Shown here: positions 11,384 through 24,680 of the stretch, piece by piece | How the letters are laid out: every line of letters starts with the position of its first letter | Position numbering within the stretch: position 1 is the first letter of the stretch | Assembly: GCF_051401765.1 (NCBI RefSeq) | Contig: NW_027480593.1 | Location: forward strand, 310,001 to 374,000 | Direction: 5' to 3' | Source of the DNA: Calliopsis andreniformis | Lineage: Eukaryota; Arthropoda; Insecta; Hymenoptera; Andrenidae | Length of the DNA stretch: 64,000 nt | Notes under the pieces: model-generated | The model's input: only the letters and a program-made list of their open reading frames with translations | Database searches by the model: none | Told to the model about the DNA's origin: nothing | Position numbers and translations under genes: made by a program

Positions 11384-12798
11384 GTGAATTGAGGACTGAG
11401 GATGAGGTCTGAGTGTTGAGGGTTGAGATTTGAGGGCTGAGGACTGAGGATTGACGATTGAGGATTGAGGATGAGGGCTGAGGGTTGAGGATTGTGGTTT
11501 GAGGACTGAGGACTGAGGATTGAGGATTGAGGGTTGAGGATTGAGGACTGAGGACTGAGGGTTGAGGGTTTAGAATTGAGGATTGAGGATTGAGGTTTGA
11601 GGATTGAGGATTGAAGATTGAGTATTCAGGATTGGAGATTGACGATTGAGGATTGAGGACCGAGGATTGAAGATTGAGTATTGAGGATTGAAGATTGAGG
11701 ATTGAGAATTGAGGGTTGAGGATTGAGGATTGAATATTGAGGATTGGGTATTGAGGATTGAAGTATGAGGATTGAGGATTGAGGATTGAGTATTGAGGAT
11801 TGAAGATTGAGTATTGAGGATTGAGGATTGAGTATTGAAGATTGAGGATTGGGTATTGATGATTGAATATTGAGGATCGAGGATTGAGGGTTGTGGATTG
11901 AGGACGAGGTCTGAGGGTTGAGTATTGATGTTTGAGGTCTGAGGATTGTGGATTCAGGATTGAGAATTGAGGATTGAGGATTGAGGATTGAAGATTGAGG
12001 ATTGGGTGTTGAGGATTGAAGAATGAGGATTGAGGATTGAAGATTGACGATTGATGATTGAGCGTTGTGGATTGAGGACCAGGTCCGAGTGTTGAATATT
12101 GATGTTTGAGGTCTGAGGATTGAGGATTGAGGATTGAGAATTGAGGATCGAGGATTGAGGATTGAAGATTGAGGATTGAGGATCGAGGATTGGGGATTGA
12201 AGATTGAGGATTGGGAATTGAGGATCTAGGATTGGAAATTGATTATTGATGATTGAAGATTGAGGATTGAGGATTGAGGATTGAGAATTGAGAATTGAGT
12301 ATGAGGACTGAGGGTTGAGGATTGAGGTTTGAGGAACGAGGATTGAGGATTGAGGATTGAGGACTGAAGATTGACGATTGAGTATTGAAGATTGAGGATT
12401 GAGGTCTGAAGATTGAGGATTGAGGATTGAGGATTGAGGATTGAGGATTGAAGATTGAGTATTGAGGGTTGAAGGTTTAGGATTGAGGATTGAGGATTGA
12501 GGATTGAGGATTAAAGATTGAGGATTGAGGATTGAGGATTGAGGGTTGAGGATTGAGGATTGAAGATTGAGTATTGATGATTGAAGATTGAGGATTGATG
12601 ATTGAGCGTTGTGGATTGAGGATCAGGTCCGAGTGTTGAATATCGATGTTTGAGGTCTGAGGATTGAGGATTGAGGATTGAGAATTGAGGATTGAGGATT
12701 GAGGATTGAAGATTGAGGATTGGGAATTGAGGATCTAGGATTGGAGATTGATTATTGATGATTGAAGATTGAGGATTGAGGATTGAGGATTGAGGATT
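11384..12798 (+). repeat. 1415-bp segment duplicated in tandem (first copy, unit 3)
   Basis: From GTGAATTGAGGACTGAGG at 11384 the sequence recurs at 12799 and is followed in both cases by the same series of variants, to about 13.6 kb. The second copy differs at GAGTGTTGTGGG (GAGTGTTGAGGG in the first) and at a few other single bases. The arrangement recurs at 16888/18303 (also 1415 bp) and at 42155/43465 (1310 bp). Confidence 0.8.
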
Positions 12799-14131
12799 GT
12801 GAATTGAGGACTGAGGATGAGGTCTGAGTGTTGTGGGTTGAGATTTGAGGGCTGAGGACTGAGGATTGACGATTGAGGATTGAGGATGAGGGCTGAGGGT
12901 TGAGGATTGTGGTTTGAGGACTGAGGACTGAGGATTGAGGATTGAGGGTTGAGGATTGAGGACTGAGGACTGAGGGTTGAGGGTTTAGAATTGAGGATTG
13001 AGGATTGAGGTTTGAGGATTGAGGATTGAAGATTGAGTATTCAGGATTGGAGATTGACGATTGAGGATTGAGGACCGAGGATTGAAGATTGAGTATTGAG
13101 GATTGAAGATTGAGGATTGAGAATTGAGGGTTGAGGATTGAGGATTGAATATTGAGGATTGGGTATTGAGGATTGAAGTATGAGGATTGAGGATTGAGGA
13201 TTGAGTATTGAGGATTGAAGATTGAGTATTGAGGATTGAGGATTGAGTATTGAAGATTGAGGATTGGGTATTGATGATTGAATATTGAGGATCGAGGATT
13301 GAGGGTTGTGGATTGAGGACGAGGTCTGAGGGTTGAGTATTGATGTTTGAGGTCTGAGGATTGTGGATTCAGGATTGAGAATTGAGGATTGAGGACTGAG
13401 GATTGAAGATTGAGGATTGGGTGTTGAGGATTGAAGAATGAGGATTGAGGATTGAAGATTGACGATTGATGATTGAGCGTTGTGGATTGAGGACCAGGTC
13501 CGAGTGTTGAATATTGATGTTTGAGGACTGAGGATTGAGGATTGAGGATTGAGAATTGAGGATCGAGGATTGAGGATTGAAGATTGAGGATTGAGGATCG
13601 AGGATTGGGGATTGAAGATTGAGGATTGGGAATTGAGGATCTAGGATTGGAAATTGATTATTCATGATTGAAGATTGAGGATTGAGGATTGAGGATTGAG
13701 AATTGAGAATTGAGTATGAGGACTGAGGGTTGAGGATTGAGGTTTGAGGAACGAGGATTGAGGATTGAGGATTGAGGACTGAAGATTGACGATTGAGTAT
13801 TGAAGATTGAGGATTGAGGTCTGAAGATTGAGGATTGAGGATTGAGGATTGAGGATTGAGGATTGAAGATTGAGTATTGAGGGTTGAAGGTTTAGGATTG
13901 AGGACTGAGGATTGAGGATTGAGGATTAAAGATTGAGGATTGAGGATTGAGGATTGAGGACTGAGGATTGAGGATTGAAGGTTGAGTTTTGAGGATTGAA
14001 GATTGAGGATTGAGGATTGAGGATTGAGGATTGAGGATGAGGGCTGAGCATTGAAGGCTGAGTATTGAGGATTGAAGTTTGAGGATTGTGGATAGAGGAT
14101 TGAGGATTGAGGATTGAATATTGAGGATTGG

Positions 14132-14329
14132 GGACTGAGTGTTGAGGGTTGAGTGATGAGAATTGATGTTTGTGGATAGAGATTTGAAGATTGCAGATTG
14201 AGTATTGAGTAATGAAAACTATGAATTGATGATACTCTATTGAGGATTGAGGATTGACAACTGATTGTTGAGGAGTGAGGGCTGAAGATTGAGGATTCTG
14301 GATTGAGGATTCAGGATTGAGGTTTGAGG
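14132..14329 (+). repeat. T3 landmark module
   Basis: Core 14230. It is reached from an A-type segment by a join near 13950 and not from a T1-T2 pair. T1' follows after 1160 bp. Confidence 0.85.
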
Positions 14330-15289
14330 ACTGAGGATTGAGGGTTGAGGATTGAGGATTGAAGATTGAGGATTGGGAATTGAGGATCTAGGATTGGAGA
14401 TTGATTATTGATGATTGAAGATTGAGGATTGAGGATTGAGGATTGAGAATTGAGAATTGAGTATGAGGACTGAGGGTTGGGGATTGAGGTTTGAGGAACA
14501 AGGATTGAGGATTGAGGATTGAGGACTGAAGATTGACGATTGAGTATTGAAGATTGAGGATTGATGACTGAGGATTGAAGATTGAGAATTGAGGATTGAG
14601 GATTGAGGATTGAAGGTTGAGGATTGGGTATTGAGGATTGAAGAATGAGGATTGAGGATTGAGGGTTGAGGATTGAGGATTGAAGATTGAGTACTGAGGA
14701 TTGAGGATTGAGGATAGAAGATTGTGTATTGAGGATTGAAAATTGAGGATTGAGGATTGAGGATTGAGGATTGAGGATTGGGACTTGAGGATTGAGGATT
14801 GAGGATTCAGTATTGTGGATTGAAGATTGAGAATTGAGAATTGAACATTGAGGACTGAGTGTTGAGGGTTGAGGATTGAAGATTGAGGATTGAAGTTTGA
14901 GTACTGAGGATTGAAGATTGAGGATTGAGGATTGAGGATTGAGGATTGAGGATTGAAGATTGAGGATTTGGGATTGAGGATTGACGATTGAGGATTGAGT
15001 ATTGAAGATTGAGGGTTGAGGATTGATTGTTGAAGATTGAGTATTGAGGATTGAGGATTGAGGATTGAGGATTGAGGATTGAGATTTGAGAATTGAGGAT
15101 GAGGACTGAAGGTTGAGGATTGAGGTTTGAGGAAAGAGAATTGAGGATTGAGGATTGAGTACTGAGGATTGACGATTCAGTATTGAAGATTGAGGATTGA
15201 TTACTGAGGATTGAGGATTGAGGAATGAGGATTGAAGATTGAGGATTGAGGATTGAGGATTGAGGATTGAGGATTGAGGATTGAAGATT

Positions 15290-15755
15290 GAGGACTGAGT
15301 GTTGAGGGTTGAGTGATGAGAATTGATGTTTGTGGATTGAGATGTGAATATTGAAGAATGGGGATTGAGTATTGAAAACTGTGAATTGAGGATATTCTAT
15401 TGAGGATTGAGGATTGACAATAGATTCTTGAGGACTGACGGCTGAAGATTGAGGATTCAGAATTGAGGAATCCGGATTGAGCTTTGAGGACTGAGGATTG
15501 AGGGTTGAGGATTGAGGATTGAGGATTGACGCTTGAGGATTGAGGATTGAGGATGGAGGATTGAAGAGAGAGGACTGAGTATTGAGGATTGAGTGCTGAG
15601 AATTGATGTTTGAGGATTGAGATTTGATTATTGAATTTTGTGGATTGAGTATTGAACCATGAGAATTCAGGATATTCTATTGAGTATTGTGAATTGAGGA
15701 TTGATGGTTGAGTATTGAGGACTAATGGCTGAGGGTTGTGTGTTGAATATTGAGG
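15290..15755 (+). repeat. T1-T2 landmark pair, class II
   Basis: Cores 15390 and 15670. It is the third and last pair with CAATAGATTC (15418). Its 25.2-kb-distant counterpart at 40657 has CAATTGATTC. Confidence 0.85.
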
Positions 15756-16447
15756 ATTGAGGATTGAGGATTGATTATTGAGGATTGAGGATTGAAGATT
15801 GAGTATTGATGATTGTAGATTGAGGCTTGAGGATTGAGGTTTGAGGATTGAGGACGAGGACTCACGGTCGAGGATTGAGGTTGGTGGGTTGAGGATTGTG
15901 GATTGAGGACTGAGGATTGAGGATTGAGGATTGAGGATTGAGCATTGAGGATTGAAGATTGAGGACTGGGGATTGAGGATTGAAGGTTGAGAATTAAGGA
16001 TTGAAGATTGGGGATTGAGGATCTAGGATTGGAGATTGATTATTGAGGATTGAGGATTGAGGATTGAGGATTGAGGATTGAGAATTGAGAATTGAGAATG
16101 AGGACTGAGGGTTCAGGATTGAGGTTTGAGGAATGAGGATTGAGGGTTGAGGATTGAGGATTGAGGACTGAGGATTGAGGATTGAGGATTGAGAATTGAG
16201 AATTGAGGATGAGGACTGAGGGTTGAGGATTGAGGTTTCAGGAACGAGGATTGAGGATTGAGGACTGAGAACTGATGATTGACGATTGAGTATTGAAGAC
16301 TGAGGATTGATTACTGAGGATTGAGGATTGAGGATTGAGGATTGAGGATTGAGGATCGAGGATTGAGTATTGAGGATTGAATATTGAGGATTGAGGATTG
16401 AGGATTGAGGATTGAGGATTGAGGATTGAGGATGAGGGCTGAGGGTT

Positions 16448-16535
16448 GAGGGTTGTTGTTTGAGTATTAAATCCTGAAAATTCAGGATATTCTATTGAGT
16501 ATTGAGAATTTAGGATTGATGCTTGGGTATTGAGG
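16448..16535 (+). repeat. T4 landmark module
   Basis: Core 16485; palindrome intact at 16472-16487. A private GAATTTAGG (base 16511) replaces GAATTGAGG. Confidence 0.85.
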
Positions 16536-19500
16536 ATTGAGGATTGAGGACTGAAGATTGAGTATTGAGGATTGAAGATTGAGGATTGAGGATTGAGGAT
16601 TGAGGATTGAGGATTGGGGATTGATGATTGAAGATTGAGGATTGGGTATTGCGGATTGAGGATTGAGGATTGAGGATTGAGGATTGCGGATTGAGGACAG
16701 ATGATTGAATATTGATGATTGAAGGTTGACGATTGAGGATTGATGGTTTTGGATTGAGGACGAGGACTGAGGGTTGAGTATTGATGTTTGAGGTCTGAGG
16801 ATTGAGGATTGAGGATTGAGAATTGAGGATTGAGGATTGAGGATTGAAGATTGAGTATTGGGGAATGAGGATTGAGGATTGAGGATTGTGAATTGAGGAC
16901 TGAGGATGAGGTCTGAGTGTTGAGGGTTGAGATTTGAGGGCTGAGGACTGAGGATTGACGATTGAGGATTGAGGATGAGGGCTGAGGGTTGAGGATTGTG
17001 GTTTGAGGACTGAGGACTGAGGATTGAGGATTGAGGGTTGAGGATTGAGGACTGAGGACTGAGGGTTGAGGGTTTAGAATTGAGGATTGAGGATTGAGGT
17101 TTGAGGATTGAGGATTGAAGATTGAGTATTCAGGATTGGAGATTGACGATTGAGGATTGAGGACCGAGGATTGAAGATTGAGTATTGAGGATTGAAGATT
17201 GAGGATTGAGAATTGAGGGTTGAGGATTGAGGATTGAATATTGAGGATTGGGTATTGAGGATTGAAGTATGAGGATTGAGGATTGAGGATTGAGTATTGA
17301 GGATTGAAGATTGAGTATTGAGGATTGAGGATTGAGTATTGAAGATTGAGGATTGGGTATTGATGATTGAATATTGAGGATCGAGGATTGAGGGTTGTGG
17401 ATTGAGGACGAGGTCTGAGGGTTGAGTATTGATGTTTGAGGTCTGAGGATTGTGGATTCAGGATTGAGAATTGAGGATTGAGGATTGAGGATTGAAGATT
17501 GAGGATTGGGTGTTGAGGATTGAAGAATGAGGATTGAGGATTGAAGATTGACGATTGATGATTGAGCGTTGTGGATTGAGGACCAGGTCCGAGTGTTGAA
17601 CATTGATGTTTGAGGTCTGAGGATTGAGGATTGAGGATTGAGAATTGAGGATCGAGGATTGAGGATTGAAGATTGAGGATTGAGGATCGAGGATTGGGGA
17701 TTGAAGATTGAGGATTGGGAATTGAGGATCTAGGATTGGAAATTGATTATTGATGATTGAAGATTGAGGATTGAGGATTGAGGATTGAGAATTGAGAATT
17801 GAGTATGAGGACTGAGGGTTGAGGATTGAGGTTTGAGGAACGAGGATTGAGGATTGAGGATTGAGGACTGAAGATTGACGATTGAGTATTGAAGATTGAG
17901 GATTGAGGTCTGAAGATTGAGGATTGAGGATTGAGGATTGAGGATTGAGGATTGAAGATTGAGTATTGAGGGTTGAAGGTTTAGGATTGAGGATTGAGGA
18001 TTGAGGATTGAGGATTAAAGATTGAGGATTGAGGATTGAGGATTGAGGGTTGAGGATTGAGGATTGAAGATTGAGTATTGATGATTGAAGATTGAGGATT
18101 GATGATTGAGCGTTGTGGATTGAGGATCAGGTCCGAGTGTTGAATATCGATGTTTGAGGTCTGAGGATTGAGGATTGAGGATTGAGAATTGAGGATTGAG
18201 GATTGAGGATTGAAGATTGAGGATTGGGAATTGAGGATCTAGGATTGGAGATTGATTATTGATGATTGAAGATTGAGGATTGAGGATTGAGGATTGAGGA
18301 TTGTGAATTGAGGACTGAGGATGAGGTCTGAGTGTTGTGGGTTGAGATTTGAGGGCTGAGGACTGAGGATTGACGATTGAGGATTGAGGATGAGGGCTGA
18401 GGGTTGAGGATTGTGGTTTGAGGACTGAGGACTGAGGATTGAGGATTGAGGGTTGAGGATTGAGGACTGAGGACTGAGGGTTGAGGGTTTAGAATTGAGG
18501 ATTGAGGATTGAGGTTTGAGGATTGAGGATTGAAGATTGAGTATTCAGGATTGGAGATTGACGATTGAGGATTGAGGACCGAGGATTGAAGATTGAGTAT
18601 TGAGGATTGAAGATTGAGGATTGAGAATTGAGGGTTGAGGATTGAGGATTGAATATTGAGGATTGGGTATTGAGGATTGAAGTATGAGGATTGAGGATTG
18701 AGGATTGAGTATTGAGGATTGAAGATTGAGTATTGAGGATTGAGGATTGAGTATTGAAGATTGAGGATTGGGTATTGATGATTGAATATTGAGGATCGAG
18801 GATTGAGGGTTGTGGATTGAGGACGAGGTCTGAGGGTTGAGTATTGATGTTTGAGGTCTGAGGATTGTGGATTCAGGATTGAGAATTGAGGATTGAGGAC
18901 TGAGGATTGAAGATTGAGGATTGGGTGTTGAGGATTGAAGAATGAGGATTGAGGATTGAAGATTGACGATTGATGATTGAGCGTTGTGGATTGAGGACCA
19001 GGTCCGAGTGTTGAATATTGATGTTTGAGGACTGAGGATTGAGGATTGAGGATTGAGAATTGAGGATCGAGGATTGAGGATTGAAGATTGAGGATTGAGG
19101 ATCGAGGATTGGGGATTGAAGATTGAGGATTGGGAATTGAGGATCTAGGATTGGAAATTGATTATTCATGATTGAAGATTGAGGATTGAGGATTGAGGAT
19201 TGAGAATTGAGAATTGAGTATGAGGACTGAGGGTTGAGGATTGAGGTTTGAGGAACGAGGATTGAGGATTGAGGATTGAGGACTGAAGATTGACGATTGA
19301 GTATTGAAGATTGAGGATTGAGGTCTGAAGATTGAGGATTGAGGATTGAGGATTGAGGATTGAGGATTGAAGATTGAGTATTGAGGGTTGAAGGTTTAGG
19401 ATTGAGGACTGAGGATTGAGGATTGAGGATTAAAGATTGAGGATTGAGGATTGAGGATTGAGGGTTGAGGATTGAGGATTGAAGATTGAGTATTGATGAT

Positions 19501-19964
19501 TGAAGATTGAGGATTGATGATTGAGCGTTGTGGATTGAGGGCCAGGTCCGAGTGTTGAATATTGATGTTTGAGGTCTGAGGATTGAGGATTGAGGATTGA
19601 GAATTGAGGATTGAGGATTGAGGATTGAAGATTGAGGATTGGGAATTGAGGACCTAGGATTGGAGATTGATTATTGATGATTGAAGATTGAGGATTGAGG
19701 ATTGAGGATTGAGAATTGAGAATTGAGTATGAGGACTGAGGGTTGAGGATTGAGGTTTGAGGAACAAGGATTGAGGATTGAGGATTGAGGACTGAAGATT
19801 GACGATTGAGTATTGAACATTGAGGATTGATGACTGAGGATTGAAGATTGAGAATTGAGGATTGAGGATTGAGGATTGAAGGTTGAGGATTGGGTATTGA
19901 GGATTGAAGAATGAGGATTGAGGATTGAGGGTTGAGGATTGAGGATTGAAGATTGAGGATTGAG

Positions 19965-20290
19965 GATTGAGGTTTGAGGATTGAATATCGAGTATTGAGG
20001 ATTGAAGATTGAGGATTAAGGATTGAGGGTTGAGGATTGAGTACGAGGACCGGCGGTTGAGGATTGAGGTTTGAGGATTGTGGTTTGAAGATTGAGGACT
20101 GAGGATTGAGGATTGATGATTGAACATTGAGGATTGAAGATTGAGGACCGGGCATTGAGGATTGAAGATTCTGGATTAAGGATTGAGGATTGGGGATTCA
20201 GGATCTAGGATTGTCGATTGATTAATGACGATTGAAGATTGAGGATTGAGGATTGAGGATTGAGAATTGAGAATTCAGGATGAGGACTGA
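19965..20290 (+). repeat. D-block (copy 1)
   Basis: A variant-rich segment that replaces the usual approach to T4. Its marks are GAATATCGAG, GAGTACGAGGACCGGCGG (three CpG), GGACCGGGCATTG, GATTCTGG, and GGATTGTCGATTGATTAATG. The CpG mark at 20042 is followed 159 bp later by GGATCTAGG (20201). The same pair of marks is found in the H-block and in the diverged end. Confidence 0.8.
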
Positions 20291-20511
20291 GGGTTGAGGA
20301 TTGAGGTTTCAGGAACGAGGATTGAGGTTTGAGGATTGAGAACTGATGATTGACGATTGAGTATTGAAGACTGAGGATTGATTACTGAGGATTGAGGATT
20401 GAGGACTGAGGATTGAGGATTGAGGATCGAGGATTGAGTATTGAGGATTGAATATTGAGGATTGAGGATTGAGTATTGAGGATTGAGGATTGAGGATGAG
20501 GGCTGAGGGTT

Positions 20512-20599
20512 GAGGGTTGTTGTTTGAGTATTAAATCCTGAAAATTCAGGATATTCTATTGAGTATTGAGAATTGAGGATTGATGCTTGGGTATTGAGG
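20512..20599 (+). repeat. T4 landmark module (after D-block)
   Basis: Core 20549; palindrome intact at 20536-20551. It is preceded by the D-block and not by a T2' segment. Confidence 0.85.
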
Positions 20600-22451
20600 A
20601 TTGAGGATTGAGGATTGAAGATTGAATATTGAGGATTGAAAATTGAGGATTGAGGATTGAGGATTGAGGATTGAGGATTGGGGATTGATGATTGAAGCTT
20701 GAGGATTGGGTATTGCGGATTGAACATTGAGGATTGAGGATTGAGGATTGCGGATTGAGGACAGAAGATTGAATATTGATGATTGAAGGTTGACGATTGA
20801 GGATTGATGGTTTTGGATTGAGGACGAGGACTGAGGGTTGAGTATTGATGTTTGAGGTCTGAGGATTGAGGATTGAGGATTGAGAATTGAGGATTGAGGA
20901 TTGAGGATTGAAGATTGAGTATTGGGGAATGAGGATTGAGGATTGAGGATTGTGAATTGAGGACTGAGGATGAGGTCTGAGGGTTGAGGGTTGAGATTTG
21001 AGGGCTGAGGTCTGAGGATTGACGATTGAGGATTGAGGATGAGGGCTGAGGGTTGAGGATTGTGGTTTGAGGACTGAGGACTGAGGATTGAGGATTGAGG
21101 ATTGAGGATTGAGGACTGAGGACTGAGGGTTGAGGGTTTAGAATTGAGGATTGAGGATTGAGGTTTGAGGATTGAGGATTGAAGATTGAGTATTCAGGAT
21201 TGGAGATTGACGATTGAGGATTGAGGACCGAGGATTGAAGATTGAGTATTGAGGATTGAAGATTGAGGATTGAGAATTGAGGGTTGAGGATTGAGGATTG
21301 AATATTGAGGATTGGGTATTGAAGATTGAAGTATGAGGATTGAGGATTGAGGATTGAGTATTGAGGATTGAAGATTGAGGATTGGGAATTGAGGATCTAG
21401 GATTGGAGATTGATTATTGATGATTGAAGATTGAGGATTGCGGAATGAAGATTGAGGATTGAGGATTGAGGATTGAGGATTGAGGATTGAAGATTGAGTA
21501 TTGAGGGTTGAAGGTTTAGGATTGAGGATTGAGGATTGAGGATTGAGGATTAAAGATTGAGGATTGAGGATTGAGGATTGAGGGTTGAGGATTGAGGATT
21601 GAAGATTGAGTATTGATGATTGAAGATTGAGGATTGATGATTGAGCGTTGTGGATTGAGGATCAGGTCCGAGTGTTGAATATTGATGTTTGAGGTCTGAG
21701 GATTGAGGACTGAGGATTGAGAATTGAGGATTGAGGATTGAGGATTGAAGATTGAGGATTGGGAATTGAGGATCTAGGATTGGAGATTGATTATTGATGA
21801 TTGAAGATTGAGGATTGAGGATTGAGGATTGAGAATTGAGAATTGAGTATGAGGACTGAGGGTTGAGGATTGAGGTTTGAGGAACAAGGATTGAGGATTG
21901 AGGATTGAGGACTGAAGATTGACGATTGAGTATTGAAGATTGAGGATTGATGACTGAGGATTGAAGATTGAGAATTGAGGATTGAGGATTGAGGATTGAA
22001 GGTTGAGGATTGGGTATTGAGGATTGAAGAATGAGGATTGAGGATTGAGGGTTGAGGATTGAGGATTGAAGATTGAGTACTGAGGATTGAGGATTGAGGA
22101 TTGAAGATTGAGGATTGAGGATTGAAGGTTGAGGATTGGGTATTGAGGATTGAAGAATGAGGATTGAGGTTTGAGGGTTGAGGATTGAGGATTGAAGATT
22201 GAGTATTGAGGATTGAGGATTGAGGATTGAGGATTGAGGATTGAGAATTGAGGATTGAGGATGAGGACTGAGGGTTGAGGATTGAGGTTTGAGGAAAGAG
22301 AATTGAGGATTGAGGATTGAGTACTGAGGATTGACGATTCAGTATTGAAGATTGAGGATTGATTACTGAGGATTGAGGATTGAGGATTGAAGATTGAAGA
22401 TTGAGGATTGAGGATTGAGGATTGAGGATTGAGGATTGAGGATTGAAGATT

Positions 22452-22917
22452 GAGGACTGAGTGTTGAGGGTTGAGTGATGAGAATTGATGTTTGTGGATT
22501 GAGATGTGAATATTGAAGAATGGGGATTGAGTATTGAAAACTGTGAATTGAGGATATTCTATTGAGGATTGAGGATTGACAATTGATTCTTGAGGACTGA
22601 CGGCTGAAGATTGAGGATTCAGAATTGAGGAATCCGGATTGAGGTTTGAGGACTGAGGATTGAGGGTTGAGCATTGAGGATTGAGGATTGACGCTTGAGG
22701 ATTGAGGATTGAGGATGGAAGATTGAAGAGAGAGGACTGAGTATTGAGGTTTGAGTGCTGAGAATTGATGTTTGAGGATTGAGATTTGATTATTGAATTT
22801 TGCGGATTGAGTATTGAACCATGAGAATTCAGGATATTCTATTGAGTATTGTGAATTGAGGATTGATGGTTGAGTATTGAGGACTGATGGCTGAGGGTTG
22901 TGTGTTGAATATTGAGG
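22452..22917 (+). repeat. T1-T2 landmark pair, class I with TGCGG
   Basis: Cores 22552 and 22832. T2 has TTTTGCGGATTGAG where most copies have TTTTGTGG, a mark shared with the pairs at 25451, 34147 and 61049. The T1-T2 spacer has a private GATGGAAGATTG. Confidence 0.85.
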
Positions 22918-23929
22918 ATTGAGGATTGAGGATTGATTATTGAGGATTGAGGATTGAAGATGAGTATTGATGATTGTAGATTGAGGATTGAGGATTGAGG
23001 TTTGAGGATTGAGGACGAGGACTCACGGTCGAGGATTGAGGTTGGTGGGTTGAGGATTGTGGATTGAGGACTGAGGATTGAGGATTGAGGATTGAGGATT
23101 GAGCAATGAGGATTGAAGATTGAGGACTGGGGATTGAGGATTGAAGGTTGAGAATTAAGGATTGAAGATTGGGGATTGAGGATCTAGGATTGGAGATTGA
23201 TTATTGAGGATTGAGGATTGAGGATTGAGGATTGAGGATTGAGAATTGAGAATTGAGAATGAGGACTGAGGGTTCAGGATTGAGGTTTGAGGAATGAGGA
23301 TTGAGGGTTGAGGATTGAGGATTGAGGTCTGAGGATTGAGGATTGAGGATTGAGAATTGAGAATTGAGGATGAGGTCTGAGGGTTGAGGATTGTGGTTTG
23401 AGGAATGAGGATTGAGGCTTGAGGATTGAGGATTGAGGATTGAGGACTGAGGATTGAGGATTGAGGATGAGGGCTGAGGGTTGAGGATTGAGGTTTGAGG
23501 ACTGAAGACTGAGGATTGAGGATTGAGAATTGAGGATTCAGGATTGAGGACTGAGAATTGAGGATTGAGCATTGAGGATGAGGGCTGAGGGTTGAGGATT
23601 GAGGATTGAGGATTGAGGATTGAGAATTGAGAATTGAGGATGAGGACTGAGGGTTGAGGATTGAGGATTTGGGACTGAGGATTGACAACTGATTGTTGAG
23701 GACTGAGGGCTGAAGGTTGAGGATTCAGGATTGAGAATTCAGAATTGGGGTTTGAGGACTGAGGATTGAGGATTGAAGGTTGAGTTTTGAGGATTGAAGA
23801 TTGAGGATTGAGGATTGAGGATTGAGGATTGAGGATGAGGGCTGAGCATTGAAGGCTGAGTATTGAGGATTGAAGTTTGAGGATTGTGGATAGAGGATTG
23901 AGGATTGAGGATTGAATATTGAGGATTGG

Positions 23930-24127
23930 GGACTGAGTGTTGAGGGTTGAGTGATGAGAATTGATGTTTGTGGATAGAGATTTGAAGATTGCAGATTGAG
24001 TATTGAGTAATGAAAACTATGAATTGATGATACTCTATTGAGGATTGAGGATTGACAACTGATTGTTGAGGAGTGAGGGCTGAAGATTGAGGATTCTGGA
24101 TTGAGGATTCAGGATTGAGGTTTGAGG
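23930..24127 (+). repeat. T3 landmark module
   Basis: Core 24028. It is followed by the H-block, so the next T1 is 1423 bp away. Confidence 0.85.
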
Positions 24128-24180
24128 ACTGAGGATTGAGGGTTGAGGATTGAGGATTGAGGATTGAGGATTGAAGATTG

Positions 24181-24680
24181 AGGACTGAGGATTGAGGGTT
24201 GTGGATTGAGGACGAGGACTGAGGGTTGAGTGTTGATGTTTGAGGTCTGAGGATTGAGGATTGAGGATTGAGGACTGAGGATTGACGATTCGGTATTGGA
24301 GATTGAGGATTGATTACTGAGGATTGAAGATTGAGGACTTATGATTGAGGGTTGAGGATTGAGGACGAGGACTGACGGTTGAGGATTGAGGTTTGAGGAT
24401 TGAGGATTGAGGATTGAGGACTGAGGACTGAAGATTGAGGATTGAGCATTGAGGATTGAAGTTTGAGGACTGGGGATTGAGGATTGAAGATTGAGGATTA
24501 AGGATTGCGGATTGGTGATTGAGGATCTAGGATTCGAGATTGATTATTGAGGATTGAAGATTGAGTATTGAGGATAGAGTATTGAGAATTGAGAATTGAG
24601 GATGAGGACTGAGGGTTGAGGATTGAGGTTTGAGGAACGAGGATTGGGGATTGAGGACTGAGGACTGAGGATTGACGATT
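24181..24680 (+). repeat. H-block (copy 1)
   Basis: It follows T3 and leads into an A-type segment. Its marks are GAGTGTTGATG, GATTCGGTATTGG, GGACTTATGATTG, GACGAGGACTGACGGTTGAGG, GATTGCGGATTGGTG and GGATTCGAGATTG. The CpG mark at 24364 and GGATCTAGG at 24523 are 159 bp apart. Confidence 0.8.

Larger units (their letters stand above)
6048..11390 (+). repeat. Higher-order repeat unit 2 (canonical, 5343 bp)
   Basis: Cores lie at T1 7354, T2 7634, T3 8726, T1' 9886, T2' 10166 and T4 10981, each exactly 5343 bp after its counterpart in unit 1. From about 1.7 kb to 6.0 kb, unit 1 and this unit are almost base-for-base the same, including private variants such as CAATAGATTC (4571 and 9914) and TTCGGGACTG (3024 and 8367). 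5343 is 763 heptamers plus 2 bases, so the unit is defined by the order of variants and not by the seven-base period. Confidence 0.9.
11391..16894 (+). repeat. Higher-order repeat unit 3 (5504 bp, rearranged)
   Basis: G occurs at 11391 and again at 12806, so about 1.4 kb is duplicated in tandem. The second copy runs to about 13950 and then jumps straight into sequence that normally lies before T3, so the T1/T2 pair and its downstream segment are missing. The rest is canonical: T3 14230, T1' 15390, T2' 15670, T4 16485. Net length is 161 bp (23 heptamers) more than unit 2. Confidence 0.85.
16895..20958 (+). repeat. Higher-order repeat unit 4 (short, with D-block)
   Basis: It begins like unit 3 at an offset of 5504 bp and repeats the same internal 1415-bp duplication (G at 16895 and 18310). 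The match to unit 3 ends near 19455, where unit 3 jumps to pre-T3 sequence and this unit continues into a segment with GGGCCAGGTCCGAG (19539). It then enters the D-block and a T4 core at 20549. It has no T1, T2 or T3. Confidence 0.8.
19315..21270 (+). repeat. Duplicated block, offset 16984 (copy 1)
   Basis: It spans the GGGCC marker (19539), D-block, T4 and G and corresponds to about 36299-38255. The right end is sharp: this copy continues GAGAATTGAGGGTTGAGG and the other becomes a run of plain GGATTGA. Confidence 0.8.
15270..22105 (+). repeat. Long duplicated block, offset 25.2 kb (copy 1)
   Basis: It corresponds to about 40540-47267, with an offset of 25267 up to about 17.9 kb and 25162 after that. 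The change is the 105-bp deletion in the other copy. It spans T1', T2', T4, the internal duplication, the D-block and a second T4, about 6.8 kb in all. Confidence 0.8.
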
